A DNA stretch of 64,000 nt from JBBQXK01 sp052387255 (GCA_052387255.1 JBQTJI010000008.1:94374-158373), one strand, 5' to 3'; counted from the first letter of the stretch, positions 32,996-41,962 are shown. Numbers and translations are program-made. Notes: generated from the sequence alone by a model not told the origin.

Positions 32996-34329
32996 ATGCG
33001 CGCCCCGTCCACCAGCACGCCGCGTTCCAGCGCGATGCGCAGCCGGATCAGCGCCGCGTCATGGGCGAGGCCGGCCTGGTCGCGCTGCATCCGCGCGAAA
33101 CTGTCGGTCAGGCTGACCAAGTCCATCAGCGGACGCACCCCCGCCGCGTGCTGCTCGGCGTACAGATCCAGCCCCGCGCGCGTCTCGGCCACCAGCCCCG
33201 CGCCCGCCGCCGCCCGCGCCTCGGTCTCGGCCAGTTGTCCCTCCAGCGTGACGATCCGGCGCTGTGCGGCGTCGGCGGCTTCGGCCTCGCGCTGTGCGGC
33301 GACGGCCTCGGTCGCCTCCAGCGCCTGCAGGTTCGCCTTGGTGCCCAGGCCCAGCAGCTTGTCCGCCGACACCCGCAAGCCCCCCGTGATGCCATCGCCC
33401 GAAACCGAGGCCCCGGCCTTCAGCCCCGGCAATTGCCCCGCCCGTTCGATCCGGGCCTCGGCCACCAGCCGCCGCCCTTCGGCGCCGGCGCGCAGCACCG
33501 CCAGGGGCGTGGCATCGCCGGACACGCGCCAGTCGGGCAGGCCCGACACCGCCAGTCCTTGCCCGGCCAGCGCCGCCAGATCGGCCCGTGCCGTCGCCTC
33601 GGCCTGCCGGTCGGCACTTACCAGCGCCTGCAGTTCGGCCAGCGTCTGCGCCACCGCGCGCGCCTGCGACCGGTCGGCGATGCCGCCCTCCACGCGGCCC
33701 TCGACGATGCGGGCATAGTCCTGCATCCGCGCGACAGAAGGTGCCAGCGCCTCGGCCCGCGCCCGCGCCTGCTCGGCCTCGACATGGCGCGCCAGGCCGT
33801 CGTGCACCCGCGCGTTCATCTCGGTGGCCAGCGTCACTGCCGCCACCTCGACATCGGCCAGGGCAAAGGCGCGCTCGGCCTTTCGCCGCCCGTTGTCCAG
33901 GATCAGCTGGTCCACCAGCATCCCCGCCGCCAGCGACCCCAGCGACGCCAGGTCGACCGACGGCCCGATCAACGGCAGCCAGTTCTTCGCCCGCGCCTGC
34001 GACTTCAGCCGCGCCATGCGCAGTTCCGCCGCCCCCGCCCCGGTGTCGGCGGCCAGCACGGCATCGGCCACCTGCACGAACACGCCCGCAGGCAACACCG
34101 ACCGCCGCGCCCGCAGGTCGGCGATCACCGCCGACCCCGCCGAGGGCTTGTCGCTGCCCGCGCGCGCCACCTCGCCTCCGGCAGGCACCGGCGCGGGGTC
34201 GGACGGGCGCGCGCCCGCCAGCATCGCCACGCCCGGCAGACCGCCGTCCTTGACGCAGCCTGCCAGCCCCAGCGCCGCCGCCAGCACCAGCCCAAGGGCA
34301 CCCCTGCCACGGCCCTGCTGCAAAGCCAT
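32992..34329 (-). CDS. TolC-family outer-membrane channel (lipoprotein)
   Basis: A 445-residue protein starting MALQQGRGRGALGLVLAAALGLAGC, a lipoprotein signal with lipobox LAGC. The mature part is mostly long Ala-rich helices with two similar halves, as in TolC/LapE channels, ending RIALERGVLVDGARM. The upstream GGAGGGGATGGG ribosome site fixes the start. It lies 13 bp after the adhesin gene, so substrate, channel, pump and adaptor are encoded in one run. Confidence 0.85.
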   Translation of the reverse strand: MALQQGRGRGALGLVLAAALGLAGCVKDGGLPGVAMLAGARPSDPAPVPAGGEVARAGSDKPSAGSAVIADLRARRSVLPAGVFVQVADAVLAADTGAGAAELRMARLKSQARAKNWLPLIGPSVDLASLGSLAAGMLVDQLILDNGRRKAERAFALADVEVAAVTLATEMNARVHDGLARHVEAEQARARAEALAPSVARMQDYARIVEGRVEGGIADRSQARAVAQTLAELQALVSADRQAEATARADLAALAGQGLAVSGLPDWRVSGDATPLAVLRAGAEGRRLVAEARIERAGQLPGLKAGASVSGDGITGGLRVSADKLLGLGTKANLQALEATEAVAAQREAEAADAAQRRIVTLEGQLAETEARAAAGAGLVAETRAGLDLYAEQHAAGVRPLMDLVSLTDSFARMQRDQAGLAHDAALIRLRIALERGVLVDGARM

Positions 34330-34342
34330 CCCATCCCCTCCG

Positions 34343-37300
34343 TCAGATGACCGTGCGGATGTCGTCGTCCAGCAGCACGGTCGCCCCGGCGCTGCCCAAC
34401 GTGAAGATGGCATAGCGCTCGCCGTCGATCAGCGTCGTCTGGCCGGTCGCCACGCCGCCGACCAGGGTCACGGTGTCGTCCATCCCGCCCTTCACGACCA
34501 GCCGGTTGTCCGGTGCGGTCATCGCGCGCAACTGCGCCTCGCTGATCGACATCTGCGCATCCGGCGCAAACGTCAGGTCGATGGCGGAAAAATCGAAACG
34601 CCCCAGACCCGCCCGGCTGAGGTTCACGTCGCTGGCGCTGGTGTTGTCGACGATGAACAGCGTGGACGACTGGTTGCCCGCAGCGTCGCCGGTGTTGACC
34701 ACCAGATAGGTGCCGTCGGGAATGGTGTTGTCGAACCGGTACTCGGTTTCGTTGTCCTGCGGGTTGTCGACCCGCCGGGCCGTGACCGTCTCCGGTGCCC
34801 CGCCGGGATCGACGCTGGCAAAGGTCAGCGCCTCGCCGCCGATCTCGGTGCTGATCCGGCGCAGGCCGCTCGAATTGCTGGAAAAGCCCAGGATCTCGGG
34901 CAATCCCGGTGCCACCGTGTCGACGCGGAACGTATCCTGCTGCACCGTCGTGTTGCCAAAGCGGTCGGTCGCGGTCATCTGCACCCCGACCGACTGTTCG
35001 CCGCGCGGCAGGTCGGCTGCGGCAAAGGTCACGCTCCACTGCCCCGACACGCCCGCCACCACCGACCGCTCGACCCCGTTCGCCAGGCGCACGGCCACGG
35101 TCGCGCCTGCCTCGACCGTGCCGCCCAGGGCCAGGCCCTGCGCCACCTCGGTGGCGTTCAGCACACCGTCGCCGCCGATGGTGCCCCCCGCCCGCGCAAA
35201 TCCGGTGACCTGCGTGTCGATGCTGATCTGTTCGGTCAGCGTGGCGACGCTGCCCGTCGCATCCGTCGCCGTCATCGTCAGCGCCACGGTCCGCTCGCCG
35301 CCGGGCAGCTCCGCGGCCGGAATGGTCAGCGACCAGGTGCCATCCGCCGCCACCGTCGCCACGCGCGACAGGCCGGTGCCGAAGGTCACGCGCAGGCTCG
35401 ACCCCGGCTCGACCGTGCCCGCCAGGTACAGGCCCTGCGTCGCCTCGGCCCCGTTCAGCACCCGGTCGGCCCCCAGCGAATCGCCGGTGCGGGCAAAGTT
35501 GCTGACCTCGCTGTCCACCCACAGCCCGTACGTCGCGGTGGCCACGTTGCCCGCCAGGTCGGTCGCGCGGACCGCCACCGTGGTGGCATAGGTGCCCTGC
35601 GGAATCTCGGTGCGGGCGAAGGCCGCGGTCCAGGCCCCATCGGGCGACGCGGTGACCGTGCGCGTCACCCCTTCCAGCGTCACCGCGACCGCTGCCCCCG
35701 CCTCGGCCCGCCCGGTCAGCGCGACGCCCGCCTGATGCTCGCCGCCCGCGATGATGTCGTCGCCGCCCGCCTGCCCCGGATTGACCGACACGGTTGTCGC
35801 CAGGTCGATCCGCACCGCGCGCGACACGGTCGCCGTGTTGCCCAGGGCGTCGGTCGCGGTGACGGTGACGGTGGTGGCCTGGTCTCCGCCGGGCAGGCTG
35901 CTGCCGGGAAAGGTCACGCTCCACGCCCCGCCGGCCGCGACCGTCGCGGGCAGGGTGGTGCCGTTCCAGGCCACGCGGACCGCCGATCCCGGCTCTGTCG
36001 TGCCGCTCAGCACCACGCCCGCCGCGCGTTCCATCGCATTCACGATGTCGTCGCCCGCGACAGGCCCGCCCAGTGCCACCGCCGCCTGCGTGTCGACGCG
36101 GATCGCCTGTGTCGCGGTCGACACGTTGCCCGCCGCGTCCACGGCGCGCACCATCACCGTGGCGTCATAGTCGCCCGGCGCCAGGACGCCCGGCGCCACG
36201 CTCAGCGTCCAGCGCCCGTCCGCCCCCGCCACGACGCTCTGGTTCAGGGTGCCGACCGACACGGTCACGGTGGCCCCGGCCGCCGCCGTGCCGGTGATCG
36301 CGAAACCGCCCTGCTGCTCGGCCAGGTCCACCAGGTTGTCCGCCGTCACGGCCGCAATCGTGATCGGGTCGGCCAAGGTATCCACGGCCAGGGTTTCGGT
36401 CACGACCGTCCGGTTGCCCAGGGCGTCGGTCGCCGTCACCGTCACCGGCACGGTATAGCTGCCGGCCGCGATCTGCGACGGGGGGAAGGTCACCGCCCAG
36501 GTCCCCTGCGGCGAAACCGTCGCGGCCTGCACCGCCCCTGCCACCTCGACCCGGATCGTCGCGCCGGCCTCGCCCGTCCCGGCGATGCGCACGCCGTTGG
36601 CAAGGTCGGCCAGCCCCTCGACATGGCCCGCGCCCTGCGTGCCGTCGGTCGCCGCCACGGCGGGCGGCGTCATGTCGATCACAAAGCGCGGCCCGGCCAG
36701 CGCGACCGGCGGCAGGCCCGACCCGGCCACGGGTGTCACCACAACCGCCGCCGCATGGGTGCCGTCGGCCGGCAGCCCGTTGCGCGGGAAAACCACGCTC
36801 CAGGTCCCGCGCTCGGTCACGGTGGTGCCCAGGGTGACGCCGCCCAGCGTCACCGCCACGCTGTCGCCGGGCTCGCCCCTGCCGCTGATCAGCGCCTCGG
36901 GACTGGCCGAATTCGTCGTCAGCGTGACCGTGGTGCCGGTCCGGTCGACGGTCGCCACCGACCGACCCCCGCCGCCTCCGCCCCCTCCGTCCCCGCCGCC
37001 TCCGCCACCGCCCATCACCGCGACGCCGCCCGCCACCGCGCCCGCCGCCAACAGGCTGTTGCCGCCGAACCCCGCCAGCAACCCCGGCGCGAACACGGTC
37101 ATCCCCGCCGGAGAGTCGACCGCCGCCGCCGGGATCGCCAGCCCCCCGCCCGCCTCGAACCGCAGGTTGTCCAGCGCGCTGTAGCCGCCCCAGGGCTCGG
37201 CCCCGCCATAGCTGGGCGTCAGGGCCCCGCTGCCAGTTTCCGACAGCCGAACCTCGGCGATGTCGCCGTTGGCCGACAGGTACAGCCGGTTTTCCAGCCC

Positions 37301-37531
37301 GACAGGGGCCTCGAAGTACCCCGCGATCACGATCTCGCGCCCGTCCGCCAGGCTGACCACCAGGTTGCCGCCCTGCCGCGCATAGCCCGCCACCTGCGCC
37401 GGCGTCAGGTTCAGCGATACCGCCTCGCCCGCGCCCATGCGCAGCAGCGGGCTGCCCGCAGGACCGCCCACCGCGCCCTGCGCGACCGTGCCCGCAGCAC
37501 TGCGAAGGGCGTAACCCAACGCCTGAACCAT
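34343..37531 (-). CDS. BapA-like Ig-repeat adhesin, type I secretion substrate
   Basis: A 1062-residue surface or secreted protein with no signal peptide. N-terminal part (about 35-135) resembles the BapA prefix domain (VSLNLTPAQVAGYARQGGNL, then NRLYLSANGDIAEVRL). A poly-Gly linker follows at 174-189, then seven Ig-like repeats of about 95 residues (about 193-880), each with a D-x-V-x-N/A-x-x-E opening and a GxWSVxF core. A unique C-terminus of about 180 residues ends GATVLLDDDIRTVI, a type I secretion signal form. No RTX nonapeptides were seen. First gene of its secretion operon. Confidence 0.88.
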   Translation of the reverse strand: MVQALGYALRSAAGTVAQGAVGGPAGSPLLRMGAGEAVSLNLTPAQVAGYARQGGNLVVSLADGREIVIAGYFEAPVGLENRLYLSANGDIAEVRLSETGSGALTPSYGGAEPWGGYSALDNLRFEAGGGLAIPAAAVDSPAGMTVFAPGLLAGFGGNSLLAAGAVAGGVAVMGGGGGGGDGGGGGGGGRSVATVDRTGTTVTLTTNSASPEALISGRGEPGDSVAVTLGGVTLGTTVTERGTWSVVFPRNGLPADGTHAAAVVVTPVAGSGLPPVALAGPRFVIDMTPPAVAATDGTQGAGHVEGLADLANGVRIAGTGEAGATIRVEVAGAVQAATVSPQGTWAVTFPPSQIAAGSYTVPVTVTATDALGNRTVVTETLAVDTLADPITIAAVTADNLVDLAEQQGGFAITGTAAAGATVTVSVGTLNQSVVAGADGRWTLSVAPGVLAPGDYDATVMVRAVDAAGNVSTATQAIRVDTQAAVALGGPVAGDDIVNAMERAAGVVLSGTTEPGSAVRVAWNGTTLPATVAAGGAWSVTFPGSSLPGGDQATTVTVTATDALGNTATVSRAVRIDLATTVSVNPGQAGGDDIIAGGEHQAGVALTGRAEAGAAVAVTLEGVTRTVTASPDGAWTAAFARTEIPQGTYATTVAVRATDLAGNVATATYGLWVDSEVSNFARTGDSLGADRVLNGAEATQGLYLAGTVEPGSSLRVTFGTGLSRVATVAADGTWSLTIPAAELPGGERTVALTMTATDATGSVATLTEQISIDTQVTGFARAGGTIGGDGVLNATEVAQGLALGGTVEAGATVAVRLANGVERSVVAGVSGQWSVTFAAADLPRGEQSVGVQMTATDRFGNTTVQQDTFRVDTVAPGLPEILGFSSNSSGLRRISTEIGGEALTFASVDPGGAPETVTARRVDNPQDNETEYRFDNTIPDGTYLVVNTGDAAGNQSSTLFIVDNTSASDVNLSRAGLGRFDFSAIDLTFAPDAQMSISEAQLRAMTAPDNRLVVKGGMDDTVTLVGGVATGQTTLIDGERYAIFTLGSAGATVLLDDDIRTVI

Positions 37532-37725
37532 GTCCTGCTCCGCCTCATCCGCCGGTCCTTTGTCGGACCGATCCGCCTTCTGGCCTGCCTGTGGCCATGT
37601 TTGTGCCAGAATTAGCGGGTTTCGCCGGGAAACTCCAGCGTCATCGCGGGGAATGGGCAGAAAAAGCCCGGATTCCCGTGGCATATATATCGTTCTTCAA
37701 CCACCTGCCGGTGCCGCGAAACAGA

Positions 37726-37755
37726 GAAGGGGCCGCCGGCAACGGCGACCCCTTC
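37726..37755 (-). terminator. Hairpin ending the small transcript
   Basis: Minus-strand arms GAAGGGGTCGCC and GGCGGCCCCTTC around the loop GTTGCC, with one G-U pair, followed by TCTGTTTCG. It is a strong stem with a modest T-tract and lies about 200 bp before the adhesin start. Confidence 0.6.
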
Positions 37756-37824
37756 CGAGTTCCAAGGAGATGGGCCAGTTAGGTTTCAAGCCCAATCAAG
37801 TGTGCGATGTCCGACGGGCTGCCG

Positions 37825-37881
37825 TCAGAAGATCGTCCTCCTGACTGTCCCGACACCTCTCTCCAATATCACTCTAGACAC
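37825..37881 (-). CDS. 18-residue minigene with ideal ribosome site
   Basis: GTG start at 37881 with GGAGG 7 nt upstream. The product would be MSRVILERGVGTVRRTIF, then TGA. The codons include AGA, ATA, TTG, AGA and the tandem pair AGG AGG, all rare in such a GC-rich genome. The AGGAGG pair is itself Shine-Dalgarno-like. The combination of maximal initiation signal and rare codons suits a regulatory or stalling peptide, but it has not been shown to be translated. Confidence 0.4.
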   Translation of the reverse strand: MSRVILERGVGTVRRTIF

Positions 37882-37916
37882 TGGATCACCTCCTTTCAAA
37901 TGTTGCCGATACCCGA

Positions 37917-37944
37917 ATCATGGCGCAGATTCCGGCAATGTCAA
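37917..37944 (-). promoter_or_regulatory. Sigma-70-like promoter of the small transcript
   Basis: Minus strand TTGACA at 37939-37944, a 16-bp spacer, and CATGAT at 37917-37922 (four of six matches to TATAAT). It begins 7 bp beyond the yhhQ stop. Confidence 0.5.
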
Positions 37945-37950
37945 AAGGTT

Positions 37951-38568
37951 TTACGCACGCTCCGCCGCAAGCCGTGCAACTGCCCAACGAAATGGCAACA
38001 GCGCCACAAGCGCCAGCAACAGCTTCACGCCCCAGTCCGCCACCGCCAGCGACACCCAGCGCGCGGCCTCGGGGCCATGACCCAGCAGCGGCAGCATCTG
38101 GTTGAAAAAGGAGACATCGTTCGCAGGCTCGATGAACGCCAGCGCCGCCGCAAAGGCGATGGTGAAGAAAATCGCCGTGTCCACGGTCGAGCTGACCAGC
38201 GTCGACACCAGCGGCGCCCGCCACCACGACCCGGCCCGCAGCCGGTCGAACACCGCGATGTCCATCAGCTGCGCCACCAGGAACGCCGTGGCCGACCCTA
38301 GCGCCACGCGCAGGGTCACCAGCGGGCCGAACGGTCCCTCGATCTGCGTGCCCACGGCGGAACACAGCAGCCCCGTCACGAACCCCCACAGCACAACCTT
38401 GCGCGCCGCCGCAGGCCCCATCAGCCGGTTGGTCACGTCGGTGACCAGGAACGCGAAGGGATAGGTGAACGCCCCCCAGGTCAGCCAGTCCCCGAACAGC
38501 ACCTGCACCAGGATGTTCGAGGCCAGCACGACGGCGGCCATCGCCAGGATCGCGGGAAGAAGACGCAT
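37951..38568 (-). CDS. yhhQ: Queuosine precursor transporter (YhhQ family)
   Basis: A 205-residue inner-membrane protein with about six helices. It imports preQ0/preQ1 or a related 7-deazaguanine used for queuosine in tRNA. Family segments include FAFLVTDVTNRLMGPAAARKVV and FDRLRAGSWWRAPLVSTLVSSTVDTAIFF. Start at MRLLPAILAM; the longer frame upstream is unrelated. The predicted small transcript begins about 40 bp after its stop. Confidence 0.9.
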   Translation of the reverse strand: MRLLPAILAMAAVVLASNILVQVLFGDWLTWGAFTYPFAFLVTDVTNRLMGPAAARKVVLWGFVTGLLCSAVGTQIEGPFGPLVTLRVALGSATAFLVAQLMDIAVFDRLRAGSWWRAPLVSTLVSSTVDTAIFFTIAFAAALAFIEPANDVSFFNQMLPLLGHGPEAARWVSLAVADWGVKLLLALVALLPFRWAVARLAAERA

Positions 38569-38651
38569 GGATGTGGTCCGTTTTTGACAAGGTTGCGGAG
38601 ACTTGGCCCCCGTCCGGGGACGCCGCGCCCTACGCCCCGGCACAAGGGGTG

Positions 38652-39548
38652 TCAATCCGGCAGGCGGTATTCGACGATCTGGGTCGACTGGAAGAACTTG
38701 AAATTGTCGTCCGCGATCATCGTCGCCACCAGCCCCTGCGGCCCGCGCCACACCGACAGACCTTCCAGGTTGTCATGCGTGCCTGCCGCCGTCTCGATCA
38801 GCACCGTCTCGTCCAGCGCCGCCGTGTCGGTCAGCACGAAGCGCCGCAACCGGCTGGCAAAGCCCGCGATCCCGCGCAGGTCGCGCTCCAGCAGATAGAA
38901 CCGCCCGTCCGGCCCGATGTCGGCCGCCACTGCCTGCCATTCGCCCTGGCGCGGAAGGGCAAAGGGCTGGTCCCAGGCCCCGTCCCGGAACCGCCACACC
39001 GGAAAGGGCCGCCCCGCCCCGCCCGACCGCTCGGGCAGCGTGTACAGCGTGCCATCCGCCGCGATGGCCAGGGGCTCCAGCGCCGAGTTCAACGACATCC
39101 GCCTGAACGCCTGCGGCACCGGCAGGTTTTCCGCCGGGCCGTCGATCGTGGCATAGCGCAGCACCCGCGCCGCCCCCCGCCCCTCGAAACTGACGAACAC
39201 GGTCCCGTCCCGCGCCACCGCCAGCCCCTCGCTGTCGCTGCGCTCGGCGGCCAGCGGCCCCACCCCGGCCCCCCGCAACAGCCGGATCGGGTCGGCCGAA
39301 ACCTGCGTGATCCGCCCGGCCCCGTCGCGCCGGAACCTGCCCCGCGTCCAGGCCCCGCGATCCGAAATCGCGGTGAACGCCCCCCCGTCCGGCGACAGCG
39401 CAATGCCCGAAAACCCGCCGAAACGCGGGTCGTCCATCCGCCAGGGAAAGCTGCCGATCAGGCCCTGCGGCGCAGGCGTCGCACTGCTGCCATAGGCCGC
39501 CGCGACCAGCCCCCCCGCGATCAGCGCGAGGCCAGAACGTCGGCGCAT
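38652..39548 (-). CDS. Exported esterase-like/phytase-like beta-propeller protein
   Basis: A 298-residue protein with a signal peptide (MRRRSGLALIAGGLVAAAYGSSA). The pattern FGGFSGIALSPDGGAFTAISDRG and ERSDSEGLAVARDGTVFVSFE is that of the esterase-like activity of phytase family, a predicted beta-propeller exported to the periplasm. The biochemical substrate is uncertain. Its start overlaps the end of mepA by 28 bp, so the two are linked. Confidence 0.85.
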   Translation of the reverse strand: MRRRSGLALIAGGLVAAAYGSSATPAPQGLIGSFPWRMDDPRFGGFSGIALSPDGGAFTAISDRGAWTRGRFRRDGAGRITQVSADPIRLLRGAGVGPLAAERSDSEGLAVARDGTVFVSFEGRGAARVLRYATIDGPAENLPVPQAFRRMSLNSALEPLAIAADGTLYTLPERSGGAGRPFPVWRFRDGAWDQPFALPRQGEWQAVAADIGPDGRFYLLERDLRGIAGFASRLRRFVLTDTAALDETVLIETAAGTHDNLEGLSVWRGPQGLVATMIADDNFKFFQSTQIVEYRLPD

Positions 39549-40417
39549 TGTCGGGGCAGGTCGGCCATGGTGAAATCGCGCGGGCCGCGCTTGCGCGGGG
39601 CCTCGGGGTCCTTCGGCTTCTTTCCGGTGGACTTGGGAGGGTTCAGGAAATCCGTCACCCACCACATCAGCGTGTCGTCGCAGCCATCGCCACCCTTCGA
39701 CAACTCGGCCACCGTGGGCGTCTGCGTCTCGCACAGCCGTGCCCCCGCCGGGCATTTCAGGCGCACGTGGAAATGCGTGTCGTGCCCGGCCGCGGGCCGG
39801 ATCTTCTGCAACCAGGCCTTGTCGCGCCGCGTCGCCGTCCTGCACATCTCGATCTTCACCGCCGCCGCGACAAAGATGCGGTCCACGCGGCTGTCCGACG
39901 CCGCCGCCTTCATCAGCGCATGGTGGCTGCGGGTCCAGTTCGACGTGACCGACCGCTGGTCGGCCGAGCGCACCGGGATCGACCCGATCTCTTCCCGCTC
40001 GGCCCGCGAAAGGTTCAGCCGCGACGGCGGCAACTGCCACACGTCGGCATCCAGGCCCAGCTGGTGGCTGGCATGGCCCGATGTCATCGGCCCGCCCCGT
40101 GGCTGGCTGATGTCGCCGATGTACAGACCGTTCCAGCCCACCTGCGTCGCCATCACCGACAGGTCCTGCAGGAACGCGATCATCACCGGCTGGCCGAAGT
40201 TCCGACCCCGCGACAGCCGCATCGCCTGCCAGGTCGGCCCGCTCTCGGGCAGTTCCACGTTGCCGGCGGCACAGCCCTTGGCGTAGCTGCCAACCGGCAT
40301 CGGGGCCTGCTGCGACGGCTCCGCCTTGGCCCCGAACAGCCGGTTCGCCTTGTCCTGCGCCGCAGCGCCCCCGGCCAGTGCGACCATCAGCACCGCCGCC
40401 ATCATGCCTGTCCTCAT
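39521..40417 (-). CDS. mepA: Penicillin-insensitive murein endopeptidase
   Basis: A 298-residue periplasmic LAS-type metallopeptidase that cleaves peptidoglycan cross-links. A signal peptide (MRTGMMAAVLMVALAGGAAAQ) leads to zinc-ligand motifs SGHASHQLGLDADV and GHDTHFHVRLKCP. I prefer the ATG at 40417, with GGAGAGG upstream, over a GTG five codons earlier that lacks a ribosome site. It lies 11 bp after the MFS gene. Confidence 0.92.
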   Translation of the reverse strand: MRTGMMAAVLMVALAGGAAAQDKANRLFGAKAEPSQQAPMPVGSYAKGCAAGNVELPESGPTWQAMRLSRGRNFGQPVMIAFLQDLSVMATQVGWNGLYIGDISQPRGGPMTSGHASHQLGLDADVWQLPPSRLNLSRAEREEIGSIPVRSADQRSVTSNWTRSHHALMKAAASDSRVDRIFVAAAVKIEMCRTATRRDKAWLQKIRPAAGHDTHFHVRLKCPAGARLCETQTPTVAELSKGGDGCDDTLMWWVTDFLNPPKSTGKKPKDPEAPRKRGPRDFTMADLPRQCADVLASR

Positions 40418-40428
40418 GCCCCTCTCCG

Positions 40429-41778
40429 TCACGCCGGTTTCCGGTCGCCGTCAGGTCTAACCCAGGCCAGCAGCACAAGGCCAATCACGAAAAGCACGAT
40501 CAGCGGCACAATCCCCAGGGGCTGGCTGCCGGTCAGGTCGGTGACGACGCCGATGGACAAGGGTGCCAGGAACGACGTGGCCTTGCCGGTCAGCGCATAC
40601 ATCCCGAACGCCTCGTTCATCCGGGCAGGATCGGCCTGGCGCACCATCATCGACCGGCTGGCCGACTGCATCGCCCCCCCCGCCGCGCCGATCAGCGCAC
40701 CCAGCACATAGAACGCGATGTCGGGCAGGCGCGACTCCGGCCCCACGGCGATGCCGATCACGCTCTCGCGCGACACGCCCACCATCGCGGCGGTGACCAG
40801 CGTCAGCACCACGACCGTCAGCACGATCACGGGCTTCGGCCCGAACCGGCTGTCGGCCTTGCCCCCTGCCCATGCAAACAGCGCCCCGGTGATGGTGCCG
40901 AGGATGCCGAACACCCCCAGGTCCACCGCGCTCCACCCCAGCACGCCGACGGCATAGATGCCGCCGAATGTGTAGATGCCGTTCAGCGCGTCGCGGTAGA
41001 ACATCGACGACAGCAGATAGGCCGACAGCGACCGCTGCCGGGGCAAGTCGGCCAGATTGCGCTTCAGGTCCGGCCAGGCGGTCCGCGCCGCCCCCCCCAG
41101 CGGCATGGCCCCCGCCTTGCGCGGCTCGCGCACCCACAGGAAGAACGGCACCATGAACAGCGCAAACCAGATGGCAGTGAACGGCCCCACCGCCCGCGTC
41201 CCCTCACGCGCGGCCGGATCAAGGCCCAGCACGGGTGGTATCCCGATCAGCGTCACCCCCGCCTTGTTCTCGGCGAACAGCGTCAGCATCAGGATCAGCG
41301 CCACCATCCCGCCCAGATAGCCGAAGGCCCAGCCGGTGCCGGACATCCGCCCGATCTCGGCCGACGGGCACAGGTCGGGCATCATCGCGTTGGTGAAGGT
41401 GGTCGCGAACTCCATGGCGATCAAGCCCAGGCAGAAACAGACCAGCACCAGCCCCAAGTTGAAGTCGCCCGGTGCCGCATACCACAGCCCCCCCGCCCCC
41501 AGGACATACAGCGCCGAGAACAGCCAGATGAACCGCATCCGCCCGCCCGCCTTGTCGGCAATGGCCCCCAAGAGCGGCGACAGTACCGCGATCACCAGTC
41601 CCGCCGCCCCGATGGCATAGCCCCAGACCGCCTGCGACCGGCTGCCGTCGCCAAGGATTTCGGTGACATAGGGGGTGAAGATGAAGGTCAGCAGCAGCGT
41701 GTTGTACGGCTGGCTCGCCCAGTCGAAGAAATACCAGCCCCAGATGCGCCGCCGGTCCGTCGCCCCGCCCGTTGCCAT
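40429..41778 (-). CDS. MFS transporter, UMF1/Atg22-like
   Basis: A 449-residue inner-membrane protein with about twelve helices. GWYFFDWASQPYNTLLLTFIFTPYV and the SASRSMMVRQADPARMNEAFGMYALTGKATSFLAPL segment fit the UMF1 (Atg22-like) branch of the major facilitator superfamily. Substrate unknown; an amino acid or peptide is a guess. Start at MATGGATDRRR. First gene of the run MFS, mepA, phytase-like. Confidence 0.85.
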   Translation of the reverse strand: MATGGATDRRRIWGWYFFDWASQPYNTLLLTFIFTPYVTEILGDGSRSQAVWGYAIGAAGLVIAVLSPLLGAIADKAGGRMRFIWLFSALYVLGAGGLWYAAPGDFNLGLVLVCFCLGLIAMEFATTFTNAMMPDLCPSAEIGRMSGTGWAFGYLGGMVALILMLTLFAENKAGVTLIGIPPVLGLDPAAREGTRAVGPFTAIWFALFMVPFFLWVREPRKAGAMPLGGAARTAWPDLKRNLADLPRQRSLSAYLLSSMFYRDALNGIYTFGGIYAVGVLGWSAVDLGVFGILGTITGALFAWAGGKADSRFGPKPVIVLTVVVLTLVTAAMVGVSRESVIGIAVGPESRLPDIAFYVLGALIGAAGGAMQSASRSMMVRQADPARMNEAFGMYALTGKATSFLAPLSIGVVTDLTGSQPLGIVPLIVLFVIGLVLLAWVRPDGDRKPA

Positions 41779-41892
41779 GCCTGTCCCCCGTCTTTGGCGG
41801 CGATCAAGCCCGAAACGGCAGGGCGGCGCAAGCACGCCAGTCACGACGGCTGCGCGCCACCTTCACCGCCGCCCGCGCCAGGGTGCCGGAAA

Positions 41893-41962
41893 GGTGCCGC
41901 CCGTGCCCCCGCGCCCCCTCTCCCCTCGGGGGAGAGGGCCGGGGTGAGGGGGCACCACGGTG
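41893..41962. repeat. Nested palindrome with CCCTCTCCCC/GGGGAGAGGG core
   Basis: The core has 10-bp arms at 41916-41925 and 41929-41938 with a 3-nt loop, framed by GTGCCCCC and GGGGGCAC. It lies upstream of the MFS gene. Similar CTCTCCC/GGGAGAG elements are, to my knowledge, widespread between genes in proteobacteria. Confidence 0.55.

Larger units (their letters stand above)
37716..37910 (-). ncRNA. Candidate small RNA or leader with an 18-codon minigene
   Basis: On the minus strand a good promoter (TTGACA, 16 bp, CATGAT at 37917-37944) predicts a transcript starting near 37910. The first 30 nt contain GAAAGGAGGTGATCCAG (37897-37881), complementary over 17 nt to the known 3' end of alphaproteobacterial 16S rRNA. 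An 18-codon frame follows, then small stems (GACGG/CCGTC; TGGGC/GCCCA) and a strong GC hairpin at 37726-37755. The unit is independent of the adhesin operon behind it. The plus strand carries a copy of the 16S tail instead, so an antisense reading is also possible. Confidence 0.5.

Noticed and set aside
33824..37615. A 1263-codon open frame antisense to the adhesin.
   Set aside because: The adhesin frame shows regular Ig repeats and operon coupling; the antisense frame only mirrors that repetition.
37881..37897. A stretch identical to the 3' end of 16S rRNA on the plus strand, suggesting an rRNA gene fragment.
   Set aside because: The match stops after 17 bases; sequence upstream of it has no 16S helix 45 features. 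The promoter and frame on the minus strand explain it better as an extended Shine-Dalgarno sequence.
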